This document shows positions 1-16,728 of a stretch of DNA of 64,000 nt, in pieces; the stretch's first letter is position 1; each line of letters begins with the position of its first letter. The position numbers were made by a program, and so were the translations under genes. The notes under the pieces were generated by a model that was given only the letters and a program-made list of their open reading frames with translations, was not told the origin of the DNA and did no database searches. This stretch comes from Centroberyx gerrardi (Eukaryota > Chordata > Actinopteri > Beryciformes > Berycidae): NCBI RefSeq assembly GCF_048128805.1, contig NC_136016.1:18911176-18975175 (forward strand), given 5' to 3'.

Positions 1-6432
<6,432 letters not shown>

Positions 6433-6640
6433 ATTCACGTGTGCGAGAGTCGCTTTCTGTGCGTTTGACTTCGTTAACAGTAAAAAATCCCAAAAATGTG
6501 TACGAAACGACAAAATAAAAAATCTTTTTGGATTGCTTTCTCTTCAAAAGTTTGGTTTGTATGTACACAGCTTCGGCTAGGTCTCCCGCGCCGCATTTTC
6601 CGCACAGAACATTGCACTTCCGGAGAGCCTTGAATGGAAC
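6433..6640 (-). promoter_or_regulatory. kat7: kat7 5' UTR and core promoter region with ETS motif
   Basis: This CpG-richer stretch lies just upstream of the kat7 start codon, read on the minus strand. It contains CCGGAAGTG (6615-6623 on the plus strand as CACTTCCGG), the classical ETS/GABP site of housekeeping promoters. No TATA box is seen. The transcription start is inferred, not shown. Confidence 0.45.
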
Positions 6641-6753
6641 CTGATCCTGCACGAGGCACGAGGGGGCGCCAGTGTGCCGCAAAGTACAGACTCACCTTTT
6701 GGCAGGAGACCCAGAGGATTCATGTGCCAACGCACTAGCACTATTTAGCTAGT

Positions 6754-6813
6754 GTAGGGTTAGGGTTAGGGCTAGGATTGGGGTTAGGTTAGGTTAGGTT
6801 AGGTTAGTTAGGG
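6754..6813 (+). repeat. Interstitial telomere-like repeat
   Basis: A run of TTAGGG units followed by a switch to TTAGG pentamers, about 60 bp, located 320 bp upstream of the kat7 start codon. Similar short tracts occur at 7227-7258 (TTTAGG type) and 46601-46626 (GGGTTAGGGTTAG). Confidence 0.75.
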
Positions 6814-8095
6814 GAGTAGTTTCATCACATGTAATTAAACTAGCAGTTTAACTAACTGTTTAACTACATGTTGCAGTATCTTAATGATAGATTGAATAAA
6901 TTCAAATTTTAATAGTGATTTTAGTGGTTTATTACCTGTTTGTCATTTGAAGAGTAATTACTGTAGGCTATCCACCATACCAACTATGTTTGCCTGTAAA
7001 AAAAAGAAAAATAAGACATTCTGCTCTGACAAGTTCACAAATTCAGTTGACTGTTCAGACATTATAAGTTAGTAAGAACTCAAAATGCTTTAAGGTTCAG
7101 GAAAAACAAATTGATTTATTATTTACTCCTTTAATTGTTAAGGTTGTACATGGATTGTGTATGGAACAAGGACCGCTTTATTTATTTTAAGTGTAGGCTA
7201 CATGCAACAGGTTTGTTATATAGCTATGGGTTTGGGTTTAGGTTTAGGTTTAGGCTTAGTTTCTGGCAGACGTGTGTGAATGAAAATGCAGGAGTGATGG
7301 ACATTACATAGCCAAGAAAAGAAAGTTAATATTCCTTACATTTCTTTCTGTGATGAACCCAGATGGGCTATTTGATTTGCCTTTTTGTTTCTTGCAGGCA
7401 GCTGTCTGAGTGGGCATTCAATGGACATTCCTAGAACCTTATTTAAAATAAAATCCAAATTTTATTATACTAGCATTCTAATATGTGGTATTTTTTTGGA
7501 GTCATGTGATTTTGTTATATTATATTATATACATATTATGATACTTTTCTTGAGGATAGCTTTGCCTCTTCCATTGTGAAGTAACTGGGAACTTGTAAAA
7601 CTATACTTTCAAAGCAGCTTCCCCTTCCCCAACACTATGTAGCCTACAACTAAAGGTAAAAAAAAACAAGCAATTTGCTATTCATGCTCAACAAACACTT
7701 TAATGTGTTCAAACTTTCACTTGAGTTTTAGAGGAAAAATATTACCTGATGTCCAATGATCAATATTTCAAGAAGGCCTATAGCCTACATTCTCTTAAAT
7801 GTTACCATTTTTGTAAGCAAGGGCCTGCTGTGTTCTTATTTACCGTGTGTTGTAAATCAAGTAGGCTATGTGTGAGATTCAGCTGTTTATGAAATGTGTT
7901 GTATGAATGAAACCAAAGGCTGTTTTAATTTTTTTTTTTTTTTTTCAGATCCAACATTTTGGATCACACTGTGTGCCATTTGTTGGCTTGTGTTCCTCTG
8001 TGTTTTGAGTCTCCCTGCCCCCTCTCAGCACCCAGCTGGGGGTGGTGGAGGTGTTGGAGAAAATGCCTCTGTTTTCTCGAGAGTTCCTCAGACAG
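6814..8095. other. Intergenic spacer between kat7 and ptges3l
   Basis: AT-rich spacer with no supported gene. It contains a TTTAGG-type tract at 7227-7258 and a T-run followed by CAG near 7930-7947 that looks like a splice acceptor but has no recognisable exon after it. Confidence 0.6.
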
Positions 8096-8170
8096 CCTAT
8101 AAAGGGCAGGGGAAGGGGCTGTGGTAGGCATTTCCCCCCCAGCAGCTGATACCAGCTGCTCTAAAAATAG
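8096..8170 (+). promoter_or_regulatory. ptges3l: Muscle-type cis module in front of ptges3l: CArG, two E-boxes, MEF2
   Basis: Within 75 bp lie CCTATAAAGG (8096-8105, a perfect SRF CArG box containing TATAAA), two CAGCTG E-boxes (8143-8148 and 8153-8158, the MyoD/myogenin core), and CTAAAAATAG (8161-8170, a perfect MEF2 consensus). The start codon is 142 bp downstream. The order and spacing are typical of striated-muscle promoters; either the CArG/TATA or the MEF2/A-T element could position transcription. Function is inferred from motifs only. Confidence 0.65.
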
Positions 8171-8311
8171 TGTGTCAGGGCCTGGCCACTGCATTAGAGC
8201 AACCAGCCTGCAACCAGCAACCTTCGAACTTCTTTCAGGTCTTCCACTCTCTAAAGGAATACTACATACACAATAGTTTCTGCTCTATTTTTGAGCAAGA
8301 ATCAAGAGAGA

Positions 8312-8736
8312 ATGAACAAGCCAAAAATTGTCAGACCAGAGGAGAGGTAAGCACTGACACTTTCTCTTTACGTGACACTAGGTTGGCGTCTCGGAGCAAA
8401 CCACATGTGCTTTTTGCCTAAGTAAATCCCTTTGAGTAAGCATGCCAGATTTCACTCTTGAATAAACTAATGTAAAGTTATCATTACTGACTTAACGCAT
8501 ATTTGTGACTGCAACTATAACAGTTTCTCTGTTTCTCTGTTAACAGTCAACCAGCACGGGCGCTGTGGTTTGACAGAAAAAAATATGTCACAATCAACTT
8601 CATGGTTCAGAGACCTAAGAATGTCCAGGTTGATATCCAGCAGGACAAAATGATTTTATGGTGAGGTTACAACATGTGTAGGATGTTTTTTTCATCTGTT
8701 TTTCCAAATTCTTTCTCTCTCTCTCTCTCTCACTCA

Positions 8737-8779
<43 letters not shown>

Positions 8780-9457
8780 AACTAAGAGAGAGATAATGAA
8801 TTTTAGTTTGTAAAAAGATTCTTAACTGGAGCTTTTATTCTTAGATGATTAAATGATGATATGTGCAGTTATTGAACATACTAATGTGACACAATATCTA
8901 TACAAAACAGTGCAAGTGGTGTCTATGTTGTGGTATACTGTATCCTCTATAACCCTCTTCTGTGTGTATCTACAACAGTTGCAAGAATGATGAAGATGAC
9001 ATGATCTACAACGAGTTCTACTTCTACGACAAAGTGATGATCCATGTAAGCATCCAGTTTTGTGGCTTGATGTGACCCATGGAAGATACTTGTATAATAC
9101 ATCATGTTAAAATATATATTGGATGTGAAGTTACATACAGTATGTCATAAGAGTGTATTTTTACCTTTTCATCCCTTTTTAGTACAGAATTTACATAATA
9201 GACAGTATACAGATAAACAATACCAGATTGACAGACACTGATCACAAATGACAAAAGAAAGAGAAGGAAAGAAGAGAACGAGTAAAGGAGTAAATAATAA
9301 TAAAATGAGTAAAAAACAAACAAACAAAAACCTTTTCATCCCTTATTTAAAAGGACTCCAGGGAGAGAGTGTATGACCGCTCCATCAACTTCTTGCTCAG
9401 GAAGTTGACGCCTGATGTTGCATGGCCTCGTCTCCAGAAAGATCTTGCTAAGGTACA

Positions 9458-9521
<64 letters not shown>

Positions 9522-11299
9522 GAAGCTAATTTGTCAGTCATAAGGTTTTAATGGCCCACACACTGTTGCTGCCTCAAACTACAACAAACAGTCAACTCAG
9601 AGAAGTGGGCTTGTCACCAGAGGGTTGCTGGTTCAAGTCCCCAGTGGTGGAAAGAGTATTAGAATTTTAAACTCAAGTAGAAGTACTGTTACTTTACTGA
9701 TATTTTACTTAAGTAGAAGTAAAAGTACTGGTGTAAAAATCTACTTAAGTAAAAGTGAAAAGTAGCTCATTTAAAATGTTCTCAGACTGAAAGTTACTGA
9801 GTTACTTTTTAGAAAAAGAACTGTTAGATGTGATGTTTCCCATGTAATTCTAAAAGGACAAGAGGACAGAGTGCAAACTAGATTCTTTAATTAGAAAATT
9901 ACAAAATAAATTGCACAAACACAGTAAAGCCAGATTACTCTTCTTTTCTGACTGATTGTTTACTGTGAATGGCTCCACAATTGGCCAATTTACGATTGTC
10001 CAGTTTCTGATGTTTATGGAGAGCTGCTGAATTTGTACTCTTGTACTCTGCAATGGATGTGATTTAAAATGTAGAGAGGTACAATACTTCAGTAAAACAT
10101 ACTTAAGTAAAAGTAAAGAAAAGTAAAAGTGAAAAGTAAAAAAAATACTGACAAAAAAGTTGAAGTAGGCCTACACAAAAAAGCCACTCAATTACAGTAA
10201 CAAGAGTAAATGTAATTACTTACTTCCACCCTTGCAAATCACTATAGTGGCTGGGAAAATCTGGGTGGCGAAAGTGAATAAAAAACACTCTTCCGTCCCT
10301 CCACAACTACTGTCGAGGTGCTCTTGAGCAAGACACTGAAGCACCAACAGTGTCAACATGAGGAGACTGAGGTTGTACTGAGCAGCTCCCAGGCGTCAAA
10401 GTGTGGACCTGTATGAATGAGAAGTAAGGTGCTGCTGAAACAGAGAACGTCATGCCAAGTCAACTTTCCCTGGATAAATATAGATTAAATATATATTCTT
10501 TCTCCTTATTTTTGCAGCCCAGTTGGATGGCTGTGGACTTTGATAACTGGAGGGACTGGGAGCATGAAGAGGACGAGGGAAAGGAAGAGTATGATCACTA
10601 TATGGATGTGAGTCAAGCTAAAGTGATCTTGATGTTGTTTGAGAATGTGGGAAATAGTGTATGCACTTTGTAACGTTCACATTATTTCTCAGATTTTGTT
10701 TGGATTGAGATGGGTGTTGAACAAATACTTGGCTTTCTTTTTCAGATGATCCATGACATGGCTAATGATAGAAAAGGAATGACACCAGATATGGGTGATC
10801 TGAGTGATGTAAGTGCAGTATTCTTAGCCTTGCTATATCAATCATATCACAGTATAGACTAGATCTACACTACTGACTACCTTACCTGATCAATAATATG
10901 ATCCTCTGGAATACTAAGACTCAACGATTCATAGGCTGTAATTTGAATGGTGCTGTTATAAGATTAATCATTTGCAATTGTTATTTCAAGATGTCTATAA
11001 TCCCACAAATACATTTATTTTCCATTTCAAGCATTAAGTAATTTTAATTATATGTGATCTAATTACTGTACGCCAACTGGACCTATAGCAGATTAAGTAA
11101 AATTTTCTGTAATGTAATCTTGTTAAGTGTTTCCGTTATGCTCCAACTCTGCTTGCAATACTGTACTTTCTCAGTTACTATGACTCACATCTGATCATAT
11201 TGGCATGTTGTGATGTATGACTTATTGGAATATAGCCTATAGGCTATATACTATCCTGAATTGACCAGTTTCTTCTTTTCTCCCCTACAGTCTGACTGA
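8312..11299 (+). CDS. ptges3l: PTGES3-like protein (p23/CS-domain co-chaperone-like), complete
   Basis: Exons 8312-8346, 8547-8660, 8979-9045, 9354-9452, 10518-10607, 10746-10808 and 11291-11299 join in phase to 158 aa ending at TGA. The first part is a CS/p23 beta-sandwich (RALWFDRKKYVTINFMVQ, then a CCKNDEDDMIYNEFYFYD segment), followed by the p23 tail with the WMAVDFDNWRDWE helix-like motif and an acidic, Asp/Glu-rich C-terminus. p23 proteins bind HSP90; for PTGES3L this role is inferred from family and has little direct evidence. Human PTGES3L is about the same length and sits directly before AARSD1, as here. The poly(A) signal is at 11512. The start is the first ATG after the muscle-type promoter and matches the family N-terminus. 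Confidence 0.95.
8712..8775 (+). repeat. (CT)n-(CA)n compound microsatellite
   Basis: About ten CT units, then a CACT transition, then about 19 CA units, in ptges3l intron 2. Confidence 0.9.
9461..9518 (+). repeat. (GT)29 microsatellite next to ptges3l exon 4 donor
   Basis: A pure GT run starts 8 nt after the donor GT of ptges3l exon 4 and, on the transcribed strand, gives a UG tract. Confidence 0.95.
9604..10352 (+). mobile_element. tRNA-derived SINE fragment split by a hAT-like element (ptges3l intron 4)
   Basis: The left part (9604-9641) ends in GGTTGCTGGTTCAAGTCC, a good RNA polymerase III B-box context. The right part (10235-10352) continues with a fish-SINE-like body ending in a 'cttgagcaagacactgaa' stretch. 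The two halves are interrupted by the 9642-10234 element. Family assignment is by pattern only. Confidence 0.55.
9642..10234 (+). mobile_element. hAT-like non-autonomous element (MITE)
   Basis: The left terminus CAGTGGTGGAAAGAGTA and the reverse complement of the right terminus, CAAGGGTGGAAGTAAGT, form short imperfect inverted repeats. The flanking octamers (caagtccc and caaatcac) match at 6 of 8 positions, as expected for a decayed 8-bp hAT target duplication. The interior is rich in 'aagtaaaagta' and has no transposase. Teleost genomes carry many elements of this look. Confidence 0.65.
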
Positions 11300-11511
11300 G
11301 ACTTATATTCTTGGATCCAGTGTTGGAGACCATTAGCAGTGCTTCAATACTTGCCCTGGAGATACTTAAGATCTTATCATGTTTGCTAAATGCTGTAATT
11401 ATGTGCTGATGATCTGAAGAAGCATGATGTCTCCAAACTAGGCTACTGTTTTTACTTATGTGAAATTTTCTATGACATTATTTATTGACAAGTTGTTCTC
11501 CGCTGTATTTT

Positions 11512-11517
11512 AATAAA
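11512..11517 (+). promoter_or_regulatory. ptges3l: ptges3l poly(A) signal
   Basis: AATAAA lies 213 nt after the ptges3l stop codon and about 245 nt before the aarsd1 start codon. Confidence 0.75.
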
Positions 11518-11760
11518 AGTGACTTTTCATCAACCATGGTGTGATAAAATAATGTCTTGGTGTGTGGAAGTTGCCTAAAATACTTATTAATGGCTGGTAA
11601 ATAGGCTACTGGGTCTCAGTTGGTCATACTATACCAAACGGTTTTTGGTACAAACTAAGTTTGGACCACTGTGCTATCCGTACTACGCCATTGACAGCTG
11701 TAGTTGCATTATCTAGTGTGGTGTGCAAGTAAGAGTGGTCTTCACTCAAAACACTCCAAC

Positions 11761-12830
11761 ATGGCTTTTCAGTGTCAACGGGACTGCTATATGAAAGAGG
11801 TATGAAAGTGTTTCAAACTATTTGTCAACTTCGAAGTGTTTAAAACCCTGAGAAACTAACTGACGGTAAATTAACAGCTTCTTTCTCTGCACAAGCTAAC
11901 GGTTAGCATGCTAGCAAATGCCTGCCAGTAACAGAGTTAGCTAACTACCTGCACTTTTACGAAACCAAAGGCATAAGTTTAGCATATGTCTTTCCAGTGT
12001 CATACATTATGCAAGTTATGACAAAAATCAATAGCAGAACAGCCTAATACCTCTACTCGCATTCATGTAGTTAACCAGCCTTTATAGCTAGCTACAGATG
12101 GCAGTAATGCTATGAAAATCATTAACTTTTCTGTTTATGGACACAGACATATTCAGTAACTTAACCTTTAAAATAAACGCAGTAAACTTCACCCTTGTAC
12201 CTACTAGGCCTGTCAGAGTCTAATTCTGTACAAAAGCCAGAGCCAAATAAAGTGTTTAAAATGAATTTCTCAACCCACTTCAACAGCTGCATGTCAGCCT
12301 CTGTCTGTTATTGGTAGATGCAAGTTTTCAGTGATTATTATTCCTTTTAGTTTGTCACGTCTGTAGTGTCCTGCTGCCCTGCTGAACTGAAACAAGAAAT
12401 CAATGGGAAGAAGGAAACTGTCAAGGGTTTCAACGTCAAGCTCCAAGACACCATCTTGTTTCCTGAGGGAGGTGGCCAAGTAAGTTGGGTTTTCAAATTC
12501 TTATGTGTATTTAATTAATTATAAGTCTACCAGTTATTGAAAAAAAGACATATAAAGACATTAATTCTCATAGTTTTCATGTCCTGTTTTGTCGTCCTTC
12601 AGCCGGATGACCATGGGCTGATCGGAGAGGTGCCAGTGTTGCGGGTGACGCGGCAGGGTGCTGAGGCCGTTCATTTTGTGGGCTCACCTGTGGAGGCGGG
12701 TCAGGAGGTGCAGCTGAAGGTGGACTGGGAGAGGAGGTTTGACCACATGCAGCAACACTCAGGTGAGGACCGCTGAACGCAGCGAGCCAAAGCTGAATGT
12801 TGGAGGTTACTCATGAATGCAGGGTCAGAA

Positions 12831-12863
<33 letters not shown>

Positions 12864-14377
12864 TGTTAGTGCTGAAACGATTAGCTGATTAATTGATTTG
12901 GTAAAAATACCAAAGATTTGCTGGTTGTAGCTTTTCTCTGTTTCATATCATTATAAAATTAATTCTTTGGGTTTTTTTGGCTGCTGGTGAGGCTAAATAA
13001 GCAATTTGTATGTGTACATGTATGCAAAATCAAAATAAATTAAATTCATGTTCATCCCATTGAATCGAATGGTAATGTTAGGTGTGATGTCAAACAAAAC
13101 TGAAATTTTCAAATAATATTCCTTAAAATATTTCATACCTCGTTTTGGCAGAGAGCTTTTTAAATAAAGTTTGCTTGTTTTCATCAGTTTAGACAGCAGT
13201 ATTGTGCCTCACAGTATCCCAAAATCACCATATCATGATGATATGATTCCACTGAGCAATGATAAATGACAATATTGAATTATCGCCCAGCTTTACCTGT
13301 TTCCCATATAGAGCTATTAATGCTCAAATGTTTTCTGACCATGGGCACATCTGCATCACATGTATCGCACTTGACAACTAACTGTTGTTTTGGCTGTTAT
13401 CACACACTTGATGTAACCTTTCTTACCTTGTAATGATTATTCCTTTCTTTACTCTTAGGTCAACACCTGATCACAGCCTTGGCAGATACGATGTTTGGAT
13501 ACAAGACCACATCCTGGTAAATCCCCTTACCACGGAGTTAACACTTTCACCTTACTGAAATGATTTCCCCTTCCTCAGTCACTATAAAGACTTGTGTTTT
13601 TCTCTCTCTGCAGGGACTTGGGGCGTCAGAGAAGCACCATAGAGCTGGACACTCCCTGTGTGAAGCCCGCCCAGATCCAGGAGCTGGAGGAAGCCGTGAA
13701 CGAGAAGATCAGAGCGCACGTTCCTGTCATTGTACAGCTTCTCTCTATAGACGATCCTGCTGTGGAAAAGGTGTGTATACAGATGTTATACATACAAGTG
13801 CAGGAAAAAATAACACTCCTCATGCTGTCTGACTGACTTCTAAGGTTATGATGCTATTTTAACAAATAATAATAACTTCATTTACGTAGTACTTTTCTAA
13901 ACAAAGTTACAAACTGCTTTACATAAAAAAATAAAGGACATGAAAAATAACGATTACAAAAAACACAAGGGATAAGCAAAGCAACAATATATCAAATAAA
14001 AGTAAAATCAATAAAAACAAAGATAAAACGGGTAAAAGGGTATAGAGAAAAAAATTGTAATCAATAAAACTATGAGAAAGCCTTCATATAAAAGTGAGTT
14101 TTAAGAAGTGATTTAAAAGACGACACTAATTTTGCTGATTTTTACTGATATCTTCTGTTTGATATACAGTATTTATTGAGTTGACCATGAATACATTAAG
14201 TTGCTACATGTACAGTGTGTTGAATGGATTGTGTGTGTGTGAACCAGGTGAGGAGCCGAGGGCTGCCAGATGACCATGCAGGACCCATTCGGATCATTGA
14301 TATCGAGGGAGTTGATGCCAACATGTGCTGTGGAACACACGTGTCTAACCTCAGTCACTTACAGGTGAAACTCCAGA

Positions 14378-14443
<66 letters not shown>

Positions 14444-16728
14444 GTCACTTACATGGTTCCTACAAGACTAGGAAGTTTGGAAATGTATGGAAATTGAATT
14501 TGATCATTTCCAGGTCTTGAAAAGTTTTGAATTCACACACACACATAATGAAAAAGTATAGGGAAACATCTGCTGTTCAGTCCCGATACACATTTCATAT
14601 TGTGTCATTTCACACATAGTAATATTGTTGTTGTGAAGAATAAGTTTCATTTATTACTTTGTATTAGTTATTATTTTTAGTGTATGGCTTAGTTGACAGC
14701 CATACTGCCCAGCAACTAACAGAATACATCATTTTGACCACTGACAAAAATCTTCAAATCCAGTCAAAAAATGACAATCTGGAAAATATGTAATGGAAAC
14801 TGTGCAGGAAGCCTGAATTTCAGATGAAAAATCAACATTGATAGTAAAAATATATGAGTGGAAATGTTTATCAGCAGTTTTAGTTCAGTGTCTTTCAAAT
14901 GATTCTGAATGATGATTTCAGCTATATTTAATCAACTGTATTTTAGGTAATAAAGCTACTGGGGACTGAGAAAGGAAAGAAGAACAAAACCAACCTGATC
15001 TTCCTGACAGGGAACAGAGTACTGAAGTACGCTGAGAAAAGCTACAGCACAGAGCGGTCGCTGGTGTCTCTTCTGAAGTGAGTTCTTAACACGTCTCTGA
15101 ATGATCAGAATCCCGACTGTGGGATTTGAAAACGTATTCAGAAAGCTTGAACTGAGAAAACTCTTTGCTTGTCATCGTTCAACAGGACTGGAGCTGATGA
15201 GCACGTTGAGGCAGTGGACAAGATCCAGAAGTCTGTGAAGCTGCTACAGAAAGTAAGCAAATATAATATCCTCTGTCACTGTCAAGTTCTTCACTGTGAC
15301 GTGTTTTTTACATGCAGTAGTCTTGGATTAGGCTGGAATCACAGTTAATGTGCTGAATGGGTTGGTCTCTGATTGAAGTTCATTCATTTAAAGGGGTATT
15401 GCATATCATTTTTACCGCCCCACAGCACAAAATGACCATATATGTGAGGGTTTGACAGGGTTATTGATCAATACCAATGACTCAACACTTACTTCGCCCA
15501 GTGCTGAGATTTCTGGCTTTCAAAACTCACTTTTCGGCCAATATTCTCTGTTTTGTGCCAGAGACGTGTGGAGGAGATAAGTCTATGTTTTTTGCAGTTC
15601 TGACTGGTGGCCAATAGAGGGCATCAATTACTTAATGCCCATTTTAAATGAGAGAATTTGTTTCTGTTGATTATGAATGCACATACCAAAATTAATGATC
15701 TGCTCTGATTTTATTTTCTCTCTGTGAAGTTTTTGTGATGGAAACACTTCACTGAATCCAAGTTGCAACAGAAATTAGTTGTAAGATTACAATCAATAGC
15801 CATGTCTTATGAGTTTCACTCCAGTAAATTTGAACCACAGGATCCTTATGCAGCCCTGTATCTAGTTGACTTCAACATACAGATTATGCGTAATCCAGGT
15901 TTCACACTTCATCCTAAGCATCATAAAAATGCATTCCTTTGGCAGAGTAACCTGAGCCTGCTGCGAGACATGGCCGTCCTCATTGCCCAGAACTTCAAGA
16001 CCAACCCACAGAGAGGCAACTTCTTCAGCTTGCACAAGTGAGAGACTCTTCTTGAAGTTGATGGCCTGGACCGTACTGTAGCTACAGCACCATACATCTC
16101 CCTGATGTTAAACATTTTGAAGTGCACGGGCATGGAGGCGTGGCTCATACACCGGCCCAGCCATCATTAGAGACACCTAGGCTTGTTTAGAGTACAAAAC
16201 TACAGCATCCCAATTTGTTTTGGAAAGAAAATGAGGTTAGTTTTTTTCCTTCTCCCTACAGAAAAGAGGGTGACAATGAGTTCATGAATATCATTGCCAA
16301 TGAAATAGGCACAGAGGTAAGATGATAAAATAACTGCCTAGTTGTGTATTATCTATAAAACCTTTTTGCCAAGCCCAACCTCTTATCGTCTGCTTTTAGG
16401 AAACGTTGGTTTTCCTGACTGTTGGAGAGGAGAAGGGGCCGGGCTTGTTTCTACTGACCGGACCCAGCGGACCGGTGACGGAGATGGGACCACGGTAAGA
16501 TAGACAACACCATATACTTAATCAAACTACAGTATATCATCTGTAATATTTAATCTAGGTTTGTAACTATGTAATTGTGTCCTCTGCAGGGTGCTAGAGA
16601 TGCTCCAGGGGAAGGGAGCGGGAAAGAACGGACGTTTCCAGGGCAAAGCCAACAGCCTGGCGCGGAGAGCGGAGCTGGAGGCTCTGCTGCAGCAGCACTG
16701 CAAACATCACGCTTCAGAGGAAGAATGA
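11761..16728 (+). CDS. aarsd1: Alanyl-tRNA editing domain protein AARSD1 (AlaX type), complete
   Basis: A free-standing trans-editing enzyme that hydrolyses Ser-tRNA(Ala) in the cytosol. Exons: 11761-11799, 12351-12479, 12603-12762, 13459-13516, 13614-13770, 14248-14364, 14947-15077, 15186-15252, 15946-16037, 16262-16316, 16400-16494, 16590-16728. They join in phase to 412 aa, the length of human AARSD1. The N-terminal domain has FPEGGGQPDDHG, typical of AlaRS-like editing domains. The zinc motifs are intact: HSGQH (H108, H112) across the exon 3/4 junction and CCGTH (C208, H212) in exon 6. The C-terminal part resembles the AlaRS C-terminal DHHA1-type region. It starts MAFQCQRDCY in a good start context. 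It follows ptges3l closely in the same direction. Confidence 0.97.
13002..13291 (+). repeat. Dispersed repeat family A, copy 1 (aarsd1 intron 3)
   Basis: About 290 bp closely matching 59717-59990, in the same orientation; both carry the stretch from 'cccattgaatcgaatgg' through 'aattatcgcccagc'. No coding capacity; family unknown to me. Confidence 0.8.
14379..14440 (+). repeat. (CA)31 microsatellite next to aarsd1 exon 6 donor
   Basis: A pure CA run starting 15 nt after the donor of aarsd1 exon 6, the exon that carries the CxxxH zinc motif. Confidence 0.95.
15391..15527 (+). repeat. Dispersed repeat family B, copy 1 (aarsd1 intron 8)
   Basis: Matches 21597-21739 in the same orientation over about 140 bp, including 'tttttaccgcccca' and 'gcacaaaatgaccata'. 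Non-coding, unknown class. Confidence 0.75.

Noticed and set aside
7930..8127. Possible upstream ptges3l exon after a T-run and CAG at 7947
   Set aside because: The acceptor-like sequence has no donor or conserved coding after it, and the promoter motifs lie downstream of it.
9604..9660. tRNA gene
   Set aside because: Only a B-box context is present. No cloverleaf could be completed, and it is better explained as a tRNA-derived SINE.
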